From assembly GCA_029564115.1 (NCBI GenBank), contig JAKQQP010000208.1, positions 8,507-72,506 of the forward strand: DNA of 64,000 nt. Reading direction: 5' to 3'. Source of the DNA: Candidatus Rifleibacteriota bacterium. GTDB lineage: Bacteria; Riflebacteria; Ozemobacteria; Ozemobacterales; Ozemobacteraceae. The position numbers were made by a program, and so were the translations under genes. The notes below the pieces were generated by a model. That model was not told where the DNA came from. It made no database searches and worked only from the letters and a program-made list of their open reading frames with translations. Positions 43,664 through 51,606 of this stretch are shown here, piece by piece; within the stretch, counting starts at the first letter, position 1; every line of letters begins with the position of its first letter.

Positions 43664-44257
43664 ATGGGTTTTTACAACAGTCTCGGTCGCTTTTTCTTTG
43701 AATGGCGTGATAAGCTGCCAGTTCCGCTCGCTCTGGCGATGGTTTCATGCGCCAGACCCCGACCCTTGAACTGGGTTCTCGGCATGCCTCTGGTGATGGC
43801 AGGCGAGGCCTTGCGTGTCTGGGGGCTGATGCACATTGGCCCGACTACCAGAACTCGCGAAATCTGTGCTGACCGCCTCGTTACTTCCGGGCCTTACAGC
43901 CATTGCCGCAACCCTCTTTATCTGGCGAATCTGCTTAAAATAACTGGCTTTATGGTAATTGCCGGCAATCTGAAATACGCCTTGTGCGTGCTCGCCTTTT
44001 ACACTGTTGAGTTTGCAGCAATGATCCCATACGAAGAAACTTTTCTGGCAGAAAAATTTCCTGAAGCGCATAAGGCCTATCGAAGTGTGGTGCCAGCCTT
44101 TTTCCCGAAGTGTGCGGCTGTTGAAGGGATGTCGGCAGAGCCGGCCTACAGTCTGCAGGACGCTCTTGCCTCAGAAAAGCGGACTTTTGCTTCAACATCG
44201 GCGATTTTGCTCTTATTGTCGATCTGCTCACTTTTAAAACGGGAGAAATGTGCTTGA
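43664..44257 (+). CDS. Isoprenylcysteine carboxyl methyltransferase (ICMT)-family membrane protein
   Basis: The 197-residue protein has four or five membrane helices. The signature of the ICMT/phospholipid methyltransferase group is present: DRLVTSGPYSHCRNPLYLANLL, then IPYEETFLAEKFPEAHKAYRSVVPAFFP. Prokaryotic members methylate small membrane-associated substrates using S-adenosylmethionine. Its place inside the lipid A run, 9 bases after the Gfo/Idh/MocA gene and overlapping lpxB by 10, hints at methylation of a lipid or sugar headgroup, but there is no direct evidence. The last 50 residues are poorly conserved. Confidence 0.75.
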   Translation: MGFYNSLGRFFFEWRDKLPVPLALAMVSCARPRPLNWVLGMPLVMAGEALRVWGLMHIGPTTRTREICADRLVTSGPYSHCRNPLYLANLLKITGFMVIAGNLKYALCVLAFYTVEFAAMIPYEETFLAEKFPEAHKAYRSVVPAFFPKCAAVEGMSAEPAYSLQDALASEKRTFASTSAILLLLSICSLLKREKCA

Positions 44258-45429
44258 CCAGCCAGGCAATCGAAACTAAAAAAAAGTGCGGTCGAGTTTT
44301 CTTTCTCGCCGGTGAGCAGAGCGGTGACCTGCACGGGTCACTGGTCATAAAACACTTGAAACAGCTCATGCCTGACCTGAAAGTTGACGGCATCGGCGGT
44401 CCGATGATGCAGGAAGCTGGAATGAACTGCATTCACAGCAGTGATGAACTCGCAGTGATCGGATTTGTCGAAGTTCTTAAAAATATTCGGCATCTATACG
44501 GTATTCTCGCCGATGTAAGAGCCTGGTTGACAAACGAGCGCCCCGATATGGTCGTTTTGATAGATTACCCCGGGTTCAATCAGCGGGTTGCGGAAATAGC
44601 CCGTCAGCTCGGCATACACGTTCTCTACTATATCTGCCCGCAGGTCTGGGCGTGGCATGCCAGTCGTGTTAAAAAATTCACCCGTCTGATCAACGAAGCG
44701 GTTGTCGTGTTTCCGTTTGAGGTCGATATCTGGGCTCGGGCCGGCTCTACCGTAAACTGGTTTGGGCACCCGCTCATCGGTGTGGCCGAGCCGTCGGCGG
44801 GCAAAGAAGATCTTCTTCGCCAGATGGAGCTCACCGATGCCCCGCTCGTCAGTCTGCTGCCCGGTAGCCGCACCCAGGAGATCTATTACATTTTCCCTGT
44901 TCTGCTCGACGCGGCAGAATTGATTTTAAAACAGCGCCCGAATACCAGGTTTTTGTTGCCAGTTGCCAGCACAATCGATGATGAGCGCATTCTGGCTCAT
45001 CTGAAAGGGCGAAATCTGCCGGTGACAATGTTGCGGGGGCAGACTTACGATGCTATCTCAATATCTGATGTCTGTCTGGTCGCCTCTGGTACAGCCACCC
45101 TTGAGACAGCAATCATCGGTACGCCGATGGTCGTTGTTTACAAGGTCAACTGGTTGACTTCTCTTATTTCAAAGTTCATTATTGAAGCCGAACACATCGG
45201 TCTGCCGAATGTCATTGCCGGCCGGCGTATTGTGCCAGAGTTTATCAGAGGCGATTTCAAGCCTGAATTGATAGCCGGAGAAGCGCTGAGCATACTCAAC
45301 GACCCTGCAAAGCAGAGACAGATGCGTGAAGAACTGGCAAAAGTCCGAGCCAGTCTCGGCGAAAAGGGTGCCAGCAGAAGAGTGGCTGAGCATATGGCCA
45401 TGAGAATTCAGGAGTTGAGCCGGAAGTGA
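44248..45429 (+). CDS. lpxB: Lipid-A-disaccharide synthase
   Basis: The 393-residue GT19 enzyme has the usual landmarks: FLAGEQSGDLHGSLVI, DGIGGPMMQEAGM, ELAVIGFVEVLKNI, DYPGFNQRVAE, YICPQVWAWHASRVKKF, WFGHPLIG, LLPGSRTQEI and ASGTATLETAIIGTPMVVVYK. It joins lipid X and UDP-2,3-diacylglucosamine. GGGAGA precedes the ATG, which lies within the end of the ICMT-type gene. An in-frame TTG two codons later cannot be excluded as the start. A second, divergent LpxB homologue lies 2.4 kb downstream. Confidence 0.95.
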   Translation: MCLTSQAIETKKKCGRVFFLAGEQSGDLHGSLVIKHLKQLMPDLKVDGIGGPMMQEAGMNCIHSSDELAVIGFVEVLKNIRHLYGILADVRAWLTNERPDMVVLIDYPGFNQRVAEIARQLGIHVLYYICPQVWAWHASRVKKFTRLINEAVVVFPFEVDIWARAGSTVNWFGHPLIGVAEPSAGKEDLLRQMELTDAPLVSLLPGSRTQEIYYIFPVLLDAAELILKQRPNTRFLLPVASTIDDERILAHLKGRNLPVTMLRGQTYDAISISDVCLVASGTATLETAIIGTPMVVVYKVNWLTSLISKFIIEAEHIGLPNVIAGRRIVPEFIRGDFKPELIAGEALSILNDPAKQRQMREELAKVRASLGEKGASRRVAEHMAMRIQELSRK

Positions 45430-47156
45430 AAACTCTTAAGCGCGTTCTCAGCTATTTCCTCGACTATCTGCCTTATCTGATAACTGGCATAATATGTAGT
45501 GCTGTAGTCGCTGTATGCACAATTTTCCCGGCCTGGATAATGAAAAGCGTGGTCAACGATGTGCTGGTGAAGGGCGATCGTACCGTTCTGCACTGGATCG
45601 CCGCCGCCCTCGTTCTGGTCATGTTCATCAAAGGTGTTGCGCACTTTTTAGAGACTTATCTGATGCACTATGTGTCGCAGAGCATTCTGAAACGTATTCG
45701 TACAGCATGTTTCGACCGTATGCTCGAACTCTCGCTTTCGTTCTACGAAAAGCAGAGAACCGGGCAGTTGATGAGTCGTATCACTTCTGACGTGCTTGTG
45801 CTGCAAAACCTTCTTACCAGCTTTTCTTCGCTCATTGGTGATGTGATAGCCTTTACCGGTTTTTGTGTTTACATCTTCTATCTGCACTGGAAACTGGCGG
45901 TCATTTCCGTGATTATAATTCCATTCATCGGAGCTTTGATCAACAAGTTCAGCCGCAAGATGAAGAAAATCGGTTCGCGCATGCAGAGCCGTATCGGCGA
46001 TATTTCCACGGTGCTGCAGGAATTTATCACCGGAGTGAAGGTAGTTAAATCGTTCACTCTCGAAGATTTTATTCGCAATCGCTTTGAGCAGGCCAATGGC
46101 GCCAACTTTTCTGAAACCATGCGTGGTGGGCGAATCAACGCTGCAACTACCCCCGTCATCGAATTTATCAATACCTGTGGTCTGGCACTTATATTCTGGT
46201 ATGGTGGCTCTGAAGTCATTAAAGGAAATCTCGATGCCGGTCAGCTTATCAGCTTTTTAACCGCGCTGGTCGGGCTTTTTGCGCCGATAAAAAACTTGTC
46301 ACGCATGAGCAACGTCATTTCTCAGTCAGTTGGGGCGGGTGAACGGGTGTTCGAAGTGATCGATGCCCATGTGGAAGTAAAAGAAAGCCAGAATGCTGTC
46401 GAAATGACTACCTGTCGCGGCGAAGTCGAATTTTCGAATGTGTTCTTCGCTTACAGCGATAATGAGCCAGTACTGCGCAACGTCAGTGTCAAGGTTGCGC
46501 CCGGCGAGGTCGTCGCGCTTGTCGGCCCGTCAGGCGCCGGTAAAACTACCTTCATCAATCTTATTCCAAGATTTTTCGACGTCAGCGATGGCTGTTTGAA
46601 GATTGACGGGCGTGATGTTCGCGACTTCAGCCTGAACAGCATCCGCCGCTTTATTGCCATGGTCCCCCAGGAAACCCTTCTTTTCTCGGGCACTATCGAA
46701 GACAATATCAGATTCGGCAAACTGGACGCTACCCGCGAAGAAATCATCGAAGCAGCCAAGCTGGCCAATGCTCATGACTTCATCTTGAGCCAGCCCGATG
46801 GTTATGACACCATGCTTGGCGAGAGAGGTGTAAATCTTTCTGGCGGGCAGGCACAAAGAGTCGCTTTGTCGCGTGCATTCCTCAAGGACCCCGGTATTCT
46901 TATTCTCGATGAAGCGACCAGTGCTCTCGATTCTGAAGCCGAAAATCTCATCAAAGAATCTTTGAACAGGCTGATGGCCGATCGCACCACCTTCATGATC
47001 GCCCACCGCCTGTCAACCGTCATTAAAGCTGACAAAATTCTGGTTCTGCAGAAGGGTGAAATCGTAGAGATTGGCTCTCATTCACAGTTGCTCGAAAAAC
47101 AGGGGCTGTATGCGCAGCTTTATCGCTCGCAGTATGCCGATCAGGTGAGCTTATGA
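45426..47156 (+). CDS. msbA: Lipid A export ABC transporter/permease MsbA family
   Basis: A 576-residue half-transporter: six membrane helices (residues 1-310) and a C-terminal ATPase with Walker A GPSGAGKTT, Q-loop VPQETLLFSG, signature NLSGGQAQRV, Walker B ILILDEATSALD and H-loop MIAHRLSTV. Coupling to lpxB, by a GTG that overlaps its stop by 4 bases, and to the acyltransferase gene downstream supports lipid A flipping across the inner membrane (MsbA). Other type IV exporters look similar, so the name rests on context. EEIIEAAKLANAHDFILSQPDGYDT is also MsbA-like. Confidence 0.92.
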   Translation: MKTLKRVLSYFLDYLPYLITGIICSAVVAVCTIFPAWIMKSVVNDVLVKGDRTVLHWIAAALVLVMFIKGVAHFLETYLMHYVSQSILKRIRTACFDRMLELSLSFYEKQRTGQLMSRITSDVLVLQNLLTSFSSLIGDVIAFTGFCVYIFYLHWKLAVISVIIIPFIGALINKFSRKMKKIGSRMQSRIGDISTVLQEFITGVKVVKSFTLEDFIRNRFEQANGANFSETMRGGRINAATTPVIEFINTCGLALIFWYGGSEVIKGNLDAGQLISFLTALVGLFAPIKNLSRMSNVISQSVGAGERVFEVIDAHVEVKESQNAVEMTTCRGEVEFSNVFFAYSDNEPVLRNVSVKVAPGEVVALVGPSGAGKTTFINLIPRFFDVSDGCLKIDGRDVRDFSLNSIRRFIAMVPQETLLFSGTIEDNIRFGKLDATREEIIEAAKLANAHDFILSQPDGYDTMLGERGVNLSGGQAQRVALSRAFLKDPGILILDEATSALDSEAENLIKESLNRLMADRTTFMIAHRLSTVIKADKILVLQKGEIVEIGSHSQLLEKQGLYAQLYRSQYADQVSL

Positions 47157-47884
47157 TTCTAACGGCAGCAAAATCTGCGACTGATTTCTCCAACTCTGCG
47201 CCTCGAGCCAGGCTGCCCAGAACTTCTGCCACATCAGCAGCGCTGCGTCTCAAGGCCATGCTGCTGACCTGTCTGATAACTTCTTTGCACGCATCTTCTC
47301 ACTTCGAAAATATTGGCTATACCGATTTTGTGAACTGTAAAAAGTTGGATAAACCCGTTTTGATAGCCAGCTGGCATGGTAATTTGATGACGCCTCTGTA
47401 TTGTTTTCGCAGGCATAAACTTGTTATCATGAGTTCTCTGTCTGATGACGGTGAATTGATGGCAAGGGTTCTCGAGAGTTTCAGCTACCAGGTTGTGCGA
47501 GGCTCGTCTTCACGCGGCGGTGCGCGTGGTTTGCTCGAGATGGTTAAAATGGTCAAAGCCGGAAACAGTGCTGCATTGACTGTTGATGGGCCAAGAGGCC
47601 CAAAGCATGTGGTCAAGCCTGGTATGGTCATGATTGCGCAAAAATCCGGCGCTTATGTTATACCGGTAGGGGTGGCATGTTCGAAGAGCGTTTCTTTGAA
47701 CAGCTGGGATAAAACGCAGATTCCTCTGCCGTTTGGGCACATAGTGATGCATTCCGGAAAGCCCTTTGTCATTGACCCGGCAATAACCGTTGAAGACGGT
47801 TGCCAGATGATCGGACAGCGTCTGCTCGACAGTGGTCGGCAGGCAGAAATATATCTGAAGACTGGTAAAATCAGTGAAGCTTGA
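47153..47884 (+). CDS. DUF374 lysophospholipid acyltransferase-like protein
   Basis: The 243-residue protein matches DUF374: KPVLIASWHGNLMTPLYCFR (WHG with the catalytic His), MSSLSDDGELMARVLESF, VVRGSSSRGGARGLLEMV, and AALTVDGPRGPKHVVKPGMVMIAQKSGAYVIPVGV. The fold is that of LPLAT acyltransferases. Proteins of this family occur in lipid A/Kdo clusters of many diderms and are thought to modify lipid A or move lipids. The ATG overlaps the msbA stop by 4 bases, and the end overlaps the next gene by 11. Confidence 0.9.
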   Translation: MILTAAKSATDFSNSAPRARLPRTSATSAALRLKAMLLTCLITSLHASSHFENIGYTDFVNCKKLDKPVLIASWHGNLMTPLYCFRRHKLVIMSSLSDDGELMARVLESFSYQVVRGSSSRGGARGLLEMVKMVKAGNSAALTVDGPRGPKHVVKPGMVMIAQKSGAYVIPVGVACSKSVSLNSWDKTQIPLPFGHIVMHSGKPFVIDPAITVEDGCQMIGQRLLDSGRQAEIYLKTGKISEA

Positions 47885-49064
47885 ATTGCCTGAAAAGAAA
47901 AAATTGCTGATTGTCGCCGGCGAAACTTCCGGTGACTTTTACGCCGCATCTTTGATCGATGTTTTGAAAAAATGCGGAGACTTTGATATTTTCGCGGTTG
48001 GCGGCATTCAAACACAGCAACGTGAAGTGACCATGCTTTGCGACAGCACTAACTGGGCCGCAATCGGTCTTTTTGAAGCCATAAAACAGGCGCCTCGCCT
48101 GTGTCTGGTTCTTTACCGCCTCAAAAAATTCATGGCGCAGCACCGCCCGGATCTCCTGCTGCTGGTAGATTACCCAGGCTTCAATATGCGACTTGTTCAT
48201 GCCGCCAACAAGCTTGCCATTCCGACACTCTACTATTTCCCGCCCAGTAAATTTGCGACAGATCCGTCCAGCATCACTGACGCAGCCGGCACCATCTCTC
48301 TTGTTGCGGCCAATTTTGCTTCGACTTATGAGATATACAAGGCGGCTGGCGCCAATGTCGAGTTTGTCGGGCACCCTCTGCTCGATCACGCCAAGCCTTC
48401 GATGACCCCTGAAGAAACCTGCCGCAAATATGGTTTGCAGACAAATCGACCGGTTATCGGCCTTTGCCCGGGTTCACGGCGCAGCGAGCTTGGGCAGTTA
48501 CTGCCGGTTATGTTGCAGGCCGGCAAAATCATTCATCAACGCTATCCAGAATATCAATTCGTCGTTCCTGTCATCGAAACAGAAGGGGACGAAGTTTTTG
48601 GCGTTCAAAAATCGACTTTGCGCGAGCAGCTCAAAGCCAGTGGTATACCGGTCACGCTTGCTGAAGGGCGAATATATGATTTGATGAACCTTGCAAAAAT
48701 TCTTCTGATCAGCTCCGGAACCGCGACTCTTGAAGCCACATACATTGGGACGCCCATGGTTATCTGCTACAAGGTATCAGTTTTTACCGAGATTCAGGCC
48801 AGATTGTTCTACAGACTGCCTAAATTTATCGGCTTGCCCAATATTATAATCAATCGAATGGCAATTCCGGAGCTGATTCAGCACGATTTGACCCCGGAAA
48901 ACCTTGCCGAAAAAGCTTTCGAGCTTCTTGAATCCAAAGAAAAATACGAACAGCAAAAGAGAGATTTTGCCGATGTTGTTGCGCACCTCGGCGAACCAGG
49001 TGCCCATGAGCGGGTTGCCGAAATGGTGATCAAGCTTTTGCGCGTTTCCGACCCCGGTAAATAA
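47874..49064 (+). CDS. Second LpxB-family glycosyltransferase (divergent paralogue)
   Basis: The 396-residue protein follows LpxB in overall layout: IVAGETSGDFYAASLIDVL, WAAIGLFEAIKQAP, DYPGFNMRLVHAA, FVGHPLLDHA, LCPGSRRSELGQLL and SSGTATLEATYIGTPMVICYK. The CPQVWAWH region of true LpxB is replaced by a FPPSKFATDPSSI stretch, so the acceptor or donor site has changed. It may act on a different lipid sugar, or be a lipid A disaccharide synthase for another acylation pattern. GTG start within the preceding gene. Two LpxB-like genes in one operon also occur elsewhere, but I know no proven role for the second. Confidence 0.85.
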   Translation: MKLELPEKKKLLIVAGETSGDFYAASLIDVLKKCGDFDIFAVGGIQTQQREVTMLCDSTNWAAIGLFEAIKQAPRLCLVLYRLKKFMAQHRPDLLLLVDYPGFNMRLVHAANKLAIPTLYYFPPSKFATDPSSITDAAGTISLVAANFASTYEIYKAAGANVEFVGHPLLDHAKPSMTPEETCRKYGLQTNRPVIGLCPGSRRSELGQLLPVMLQAGKIIHQRYPEYQFVVPVIETEGDEVFGVQKSTLREQLKASGIPVTLAEGRIYDLMNLAKILLISSGTATLEATYIGTPMVICYKVSVFTEIQARLFYRLPKFIGLPNIIINRMAIPELIQHDLTPENLAEKAFELLESKEKYEQQKRDFADVVAHLGEPGAHERVAEMVIKLLRVSDPGK

Positions 49065-49065
49065 A

Positions 49066-50022
49066 ATGTCTGCAATGCAGTTGCTGAAAAAGTCAGTGTT
49101 GCTTTTTTCAGACGCCCTCTGCGCCCTCCCGGAAAAAGCCGCTGCGTCGCTTGCTGCTGGCACCGGTCTTGCTGCCTGGTATGCCTGGCGTTGTGAGCGG
49201 CAGCGTCTCGAAAACTGCATTGACAGGGTTTATTTTCGCCTTGATCGCCGCCCCCCGGCAAAGGTCGATCTTATCGTAAAACAGGCCTTCATTCACTTTT
49301 CTCTGGTGATTTGCGAACTTCTTCGCTTCCCCCTGTTGACTGCAGAACAACTGGCAAAAAAGGTAGATCTGGCTGATCGAAAAAATCTCGATGCAGCGAT
49401 CGCGAAGGGCAGGGGAGTTATTCTGGCTCTGCCGCACATAGGCAACTGGGAGATCCTTGGGGCAGCGATTGCCCACGCTGGTTACCCCATCAATTCGTTT
49501 TTTCTCTCTCAAAAAGAAGACGAGCTTGGCGGTCTGCTCGACCATTTTCGCAGTTACTCCGGTATAATGCTGCATGACCGCGACCGCGGCGGCGTGAAAG
49601 CTTTAAAAGCCCTTAAAGCCGGCGAAATTCTGGGGATGATCGCTGATCAGGATGGTGCCAATAACGGTGTTTATACCGATTTTCTCGGACATTGGGTCAG
49701 CATGCCCGCCGGGCCGGCAAACTGGAGTCTTAAAACCGGAGCGGCTCTGTTGCCTCTTTATTCTTTGCGACAAGGGCACAGTTGTTCTTATAGGGCTGAA
49801 TTTCTTCAGGCTTTGCCTGATGAACCCGGCAAAAACTATCAACAACAGGTCATTGCCCGCACTCAGAAGCTGATACGCTGGATGGAAGACCTGATTTTGA
49901 CTAACCCTCATCAGTATCTCTGGTTTTATGACCGTTTCAAGCCCCGTCATGAAGCCTGGCTCACAGCCGAAAAAAAACGCGGAGGGCAGATGTGGCATGG
50001 AACGACGAGATATGGTGCCTGA
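49066..50022 (+). CDS. Lipid A acyltransferase (LpxL/HtrB family)
   Basis: The 318-residue protein has one N-terminal hydrophobic stretch and the HX4E acyltransferase motif as LPHIGNWEILGAA. FHxNDRD-like elements follow: LHDRDRGGVKALKALKAGEILGMIADQDGANNGVYTDFLGHW, and ending NPHQYLWFYDRFKPR (family WxHxRxK). It should add a secondary acyl chain to Kdo-lipid A or its precursor. Which acyl-ACP is used cannot be read from sequence. It starts 1 base after the LpxB paralogue's stop and overlaps kdtA by 26 bases. Second gene in the order DUF374-LpxB2-LpxL-KdtA. Confidence 0.9.
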   Translation: MSAMQLLKKSVLLFSDALCALPEKAAASLAAGTGLAAWYAWRCERQRLENCIDRVYFRLDRRPPAKVDLIVKQAFIHFSLVICELLRFPLLTAEQLAKKVDLADRKNLDAAIAKGRGVILALPHIGNWEILGAAIAHAGYPINSFFLSQKEDELGGLLDHFRSYSGIMLHDRDRGGVKALKALKAGEILGMIADQDGANNGVYTDFLGHWVSMPAGPANWSLKTGAALLPLYSLRQGHSCSYRAEFLQALPDEPGKNYQQQVIARTQKLIRWMEDLILTNPHQYLWFYDRFKPRHEAWLTAEKKRGGQMWHGTTRYGA

Positions 50023-51316
50023 TGGCGATCGGCACGCCTTTATAACATTACAGTTTTACCGTCTGCTGCACGCCATGGCTTTAGCAGCCATTGCGCCGGT
50101 ACTGCCTTTTCTCGATGCGGGCAGTCGTAGGGTTAAAGAGGGTTTTTACCATTTCCTCGGTCAGGTTCCTTCTGCCATTCGGCCTGTTTTATGGGTACAC
50201 GGGGTTTCGATGGGCGAGGCCCTTGTTGCTTCAGGTTTTGCGGCAGAGCTTAAAAAACAGTTCCCGCAATTTCAGATCGCTTTTACGACAACGCACCCCG
50301 ATGTCTATTGCAATGTTAAAAAGAGGCAAATGGCAGATTTGATAGCCTATTTCCCGTTGGATAACGCTTTGAGCATGCAGCGCGTTTTTGAGCGCTGGCG
50401 ACCTGCAGCGGTTTTTGTGGCCGAAACCGATTTTTGGCCGGAGTTTTCATGGCAGTGCCAGCGACGAAGTGTTCCTCTTGTTCTGATCAATGGGAGAATC
50501 AGCGATAAGATTGCCAGATTTTATACCTGTTTCGGCAGCTTTGCCGATCTGGTTTTTTCTTCGTATTCGTTGCTGGCAGTGCAGACAGAAAGCGATAGAC
50601 AGAAACTTCTGAAAATTGGCGTCGTTCCCGAAAAAATAGCTGTTCTCGGCAATATGAAAGCCGACCTTGTTTTGCCGACAAATGTCGACGTTAAAGCGAT
50701 CAGTGCCTGGCTGAAAGGTCGCAGATGCCTTGTATTTGGCTCTTTGCACCCATCTGAGTTCGCAATTCTCAAGCCTGTAATTTTAAAACTGGCTAAACAG
50801 CCTGACACTGCCGTGATCGTCGCTCCCCGCAACCCGTCAATGTGCGCCACCTGGAAAAAAGAACTCGATTCAGACGCTTGCCCTGTGAAGTTGCGCAGCA
50901 GTCTTGCCGGCGGTGATGGCGATACTGGTTTGCTGTTGCTCGATACAATGGGTGAACTCGCCGCCGTTTATGCCGTCGCTACAGTGGCTTTTGTCGGTGG
51001 TTCGCTCGACACTGCCGTTGGCGGGCATAATCCGCTCGAGGTGATTCAGCAGCATGTCCCTCTGGTTATGGGCCCGCACTGTCGTAATTTTTCAGATATA
51101 ATCGAGCAGCTCAAAGAAATGGGGGGGATAACTCTGATTGCCGACCGTGCCGAAGCTGAAGAGAGTATCGGCAAACTCCTCGCCAATCTCGAGCTGGCAT
51201 CACGACAAGTGCAGGCCGCTGACCGGGTTTTAAGTCTTAGCACTGGTTGTCTGCAGCGCACGCTTGAACATATCAGACCGATTCTGCAGCAGCGCTTCTC
51301 CGGGCATCTATATTGA
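49997..51316 (+). CDS. kdtA: 3-deoxy-D-manno-octulosonic acid transferase (KdtA/WaaA)
   Basis: The 439-residue protein has a membrane-associated N-terminal stretch and the KdtA signature in two halves: WVHGVSMGEALVASGF, FVAETDFWPEF, LINGRISDKIARFY and GNMKADLVLP; then FGSLHPSEFAIL, VIVAPRNP, GGSLDTAVGGHNPLEVIQQHVPLVMGPHCRNF. It transfers Kdo from CMP-Kdo to lipid IVA. Start: ATG 49997, with GGAGGG 11-16 bases upstream; an ATG at 50012 is possible. The frame is open 69 bases further back, inside the acyltransferase gene. lpxK, often beside kdtA, is not here. The glycyl-Glu catalytic residue in SMGEA is present. Confidence 0.94.
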   Translation: MERRDMVPDGDRHAFITLQFYRLLHAMALAAIAPVLPFLDAGSRRVKEGFYHFLGQVPSAIRPVLWVHGVSMGEALVASGFAAELKKQFPQFQIAFTTTHPDVYCNVKKRQMADLIAYFPLDNALSMQRVFERWRPAAVFVAETDFWPEFSWQCQRRSVPLVLINGRISDKIARFYTCFGSFADLVFSSYSLLAVQTESDRQKLLKIGVVPEKIAVLGNMKADLVLPTNVDVKAISAWLKGRRCLVFGSLHPSEFAILKPVILKLAKQPDTAVIVAPRNPSMCATWKKELDSDACPVKLRSSLAGGDGDTGLLLLDTMGELAAVYAVATVAFVGGSLDTAVGGHNPLEVIQQHVPLVMGPHCRNFSDIIEQLKEMGGITLIADRAEAEESIGKLLANLELASRQVQAADRVLSLSTGCLQRTLEHIRPILQQRFSGHLY

Positions 51317-51372
51317 TTCGGCAGCTATTTGCCGATATATAGAATAACAGACGAAAAAATAAGGAGAAGCCT

Positions 51373-51507
51373 ATGAACTGCAACAGTTGTCCGGATCGTG
51401 AAATTTGCTATCAGGCTGGCCCTGTGAGAGAAAATATTCGCGACTATTACAAATTCAAAGAAGCTTACCTGCGAACGCTGCGCTGCCGCAAACAGCGCTT
51501 CGGCTGA
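51373..51507 (+). CDS. Small Cys-containing protein, 44 residues
   Basis: AAGGAG (51361-51366) lies 6 bases before an ATG that opens a 45-codon frame ending in TGA. The product has four Cys at 3, 6, 12 and 38 (MNCNSCPDREICYQ...LRCRKQ) and a basic, helical C-terminus. The ribosome site, position between two well-defined genes and protein-like composition argue that it is real. The Cys pattern (CX2CX5C...C) could bind zinc or an Fe-S cluster. No family recognised. Confidence 0.6.
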   Translation: MNCNSCPDREICYQAGPVRENIRDYYKFKEAYLRTLRCRKQRFG

Positions 51508-51606
51508 CGCTTTTCACCTCAGCCGCTTCTGCGAAATAACTATTGTCCTGTCGGGCCTTAACATGTTAGCATACCTGAATACCTTGTTAAGGAGTACAAT
51601 AAGAGT

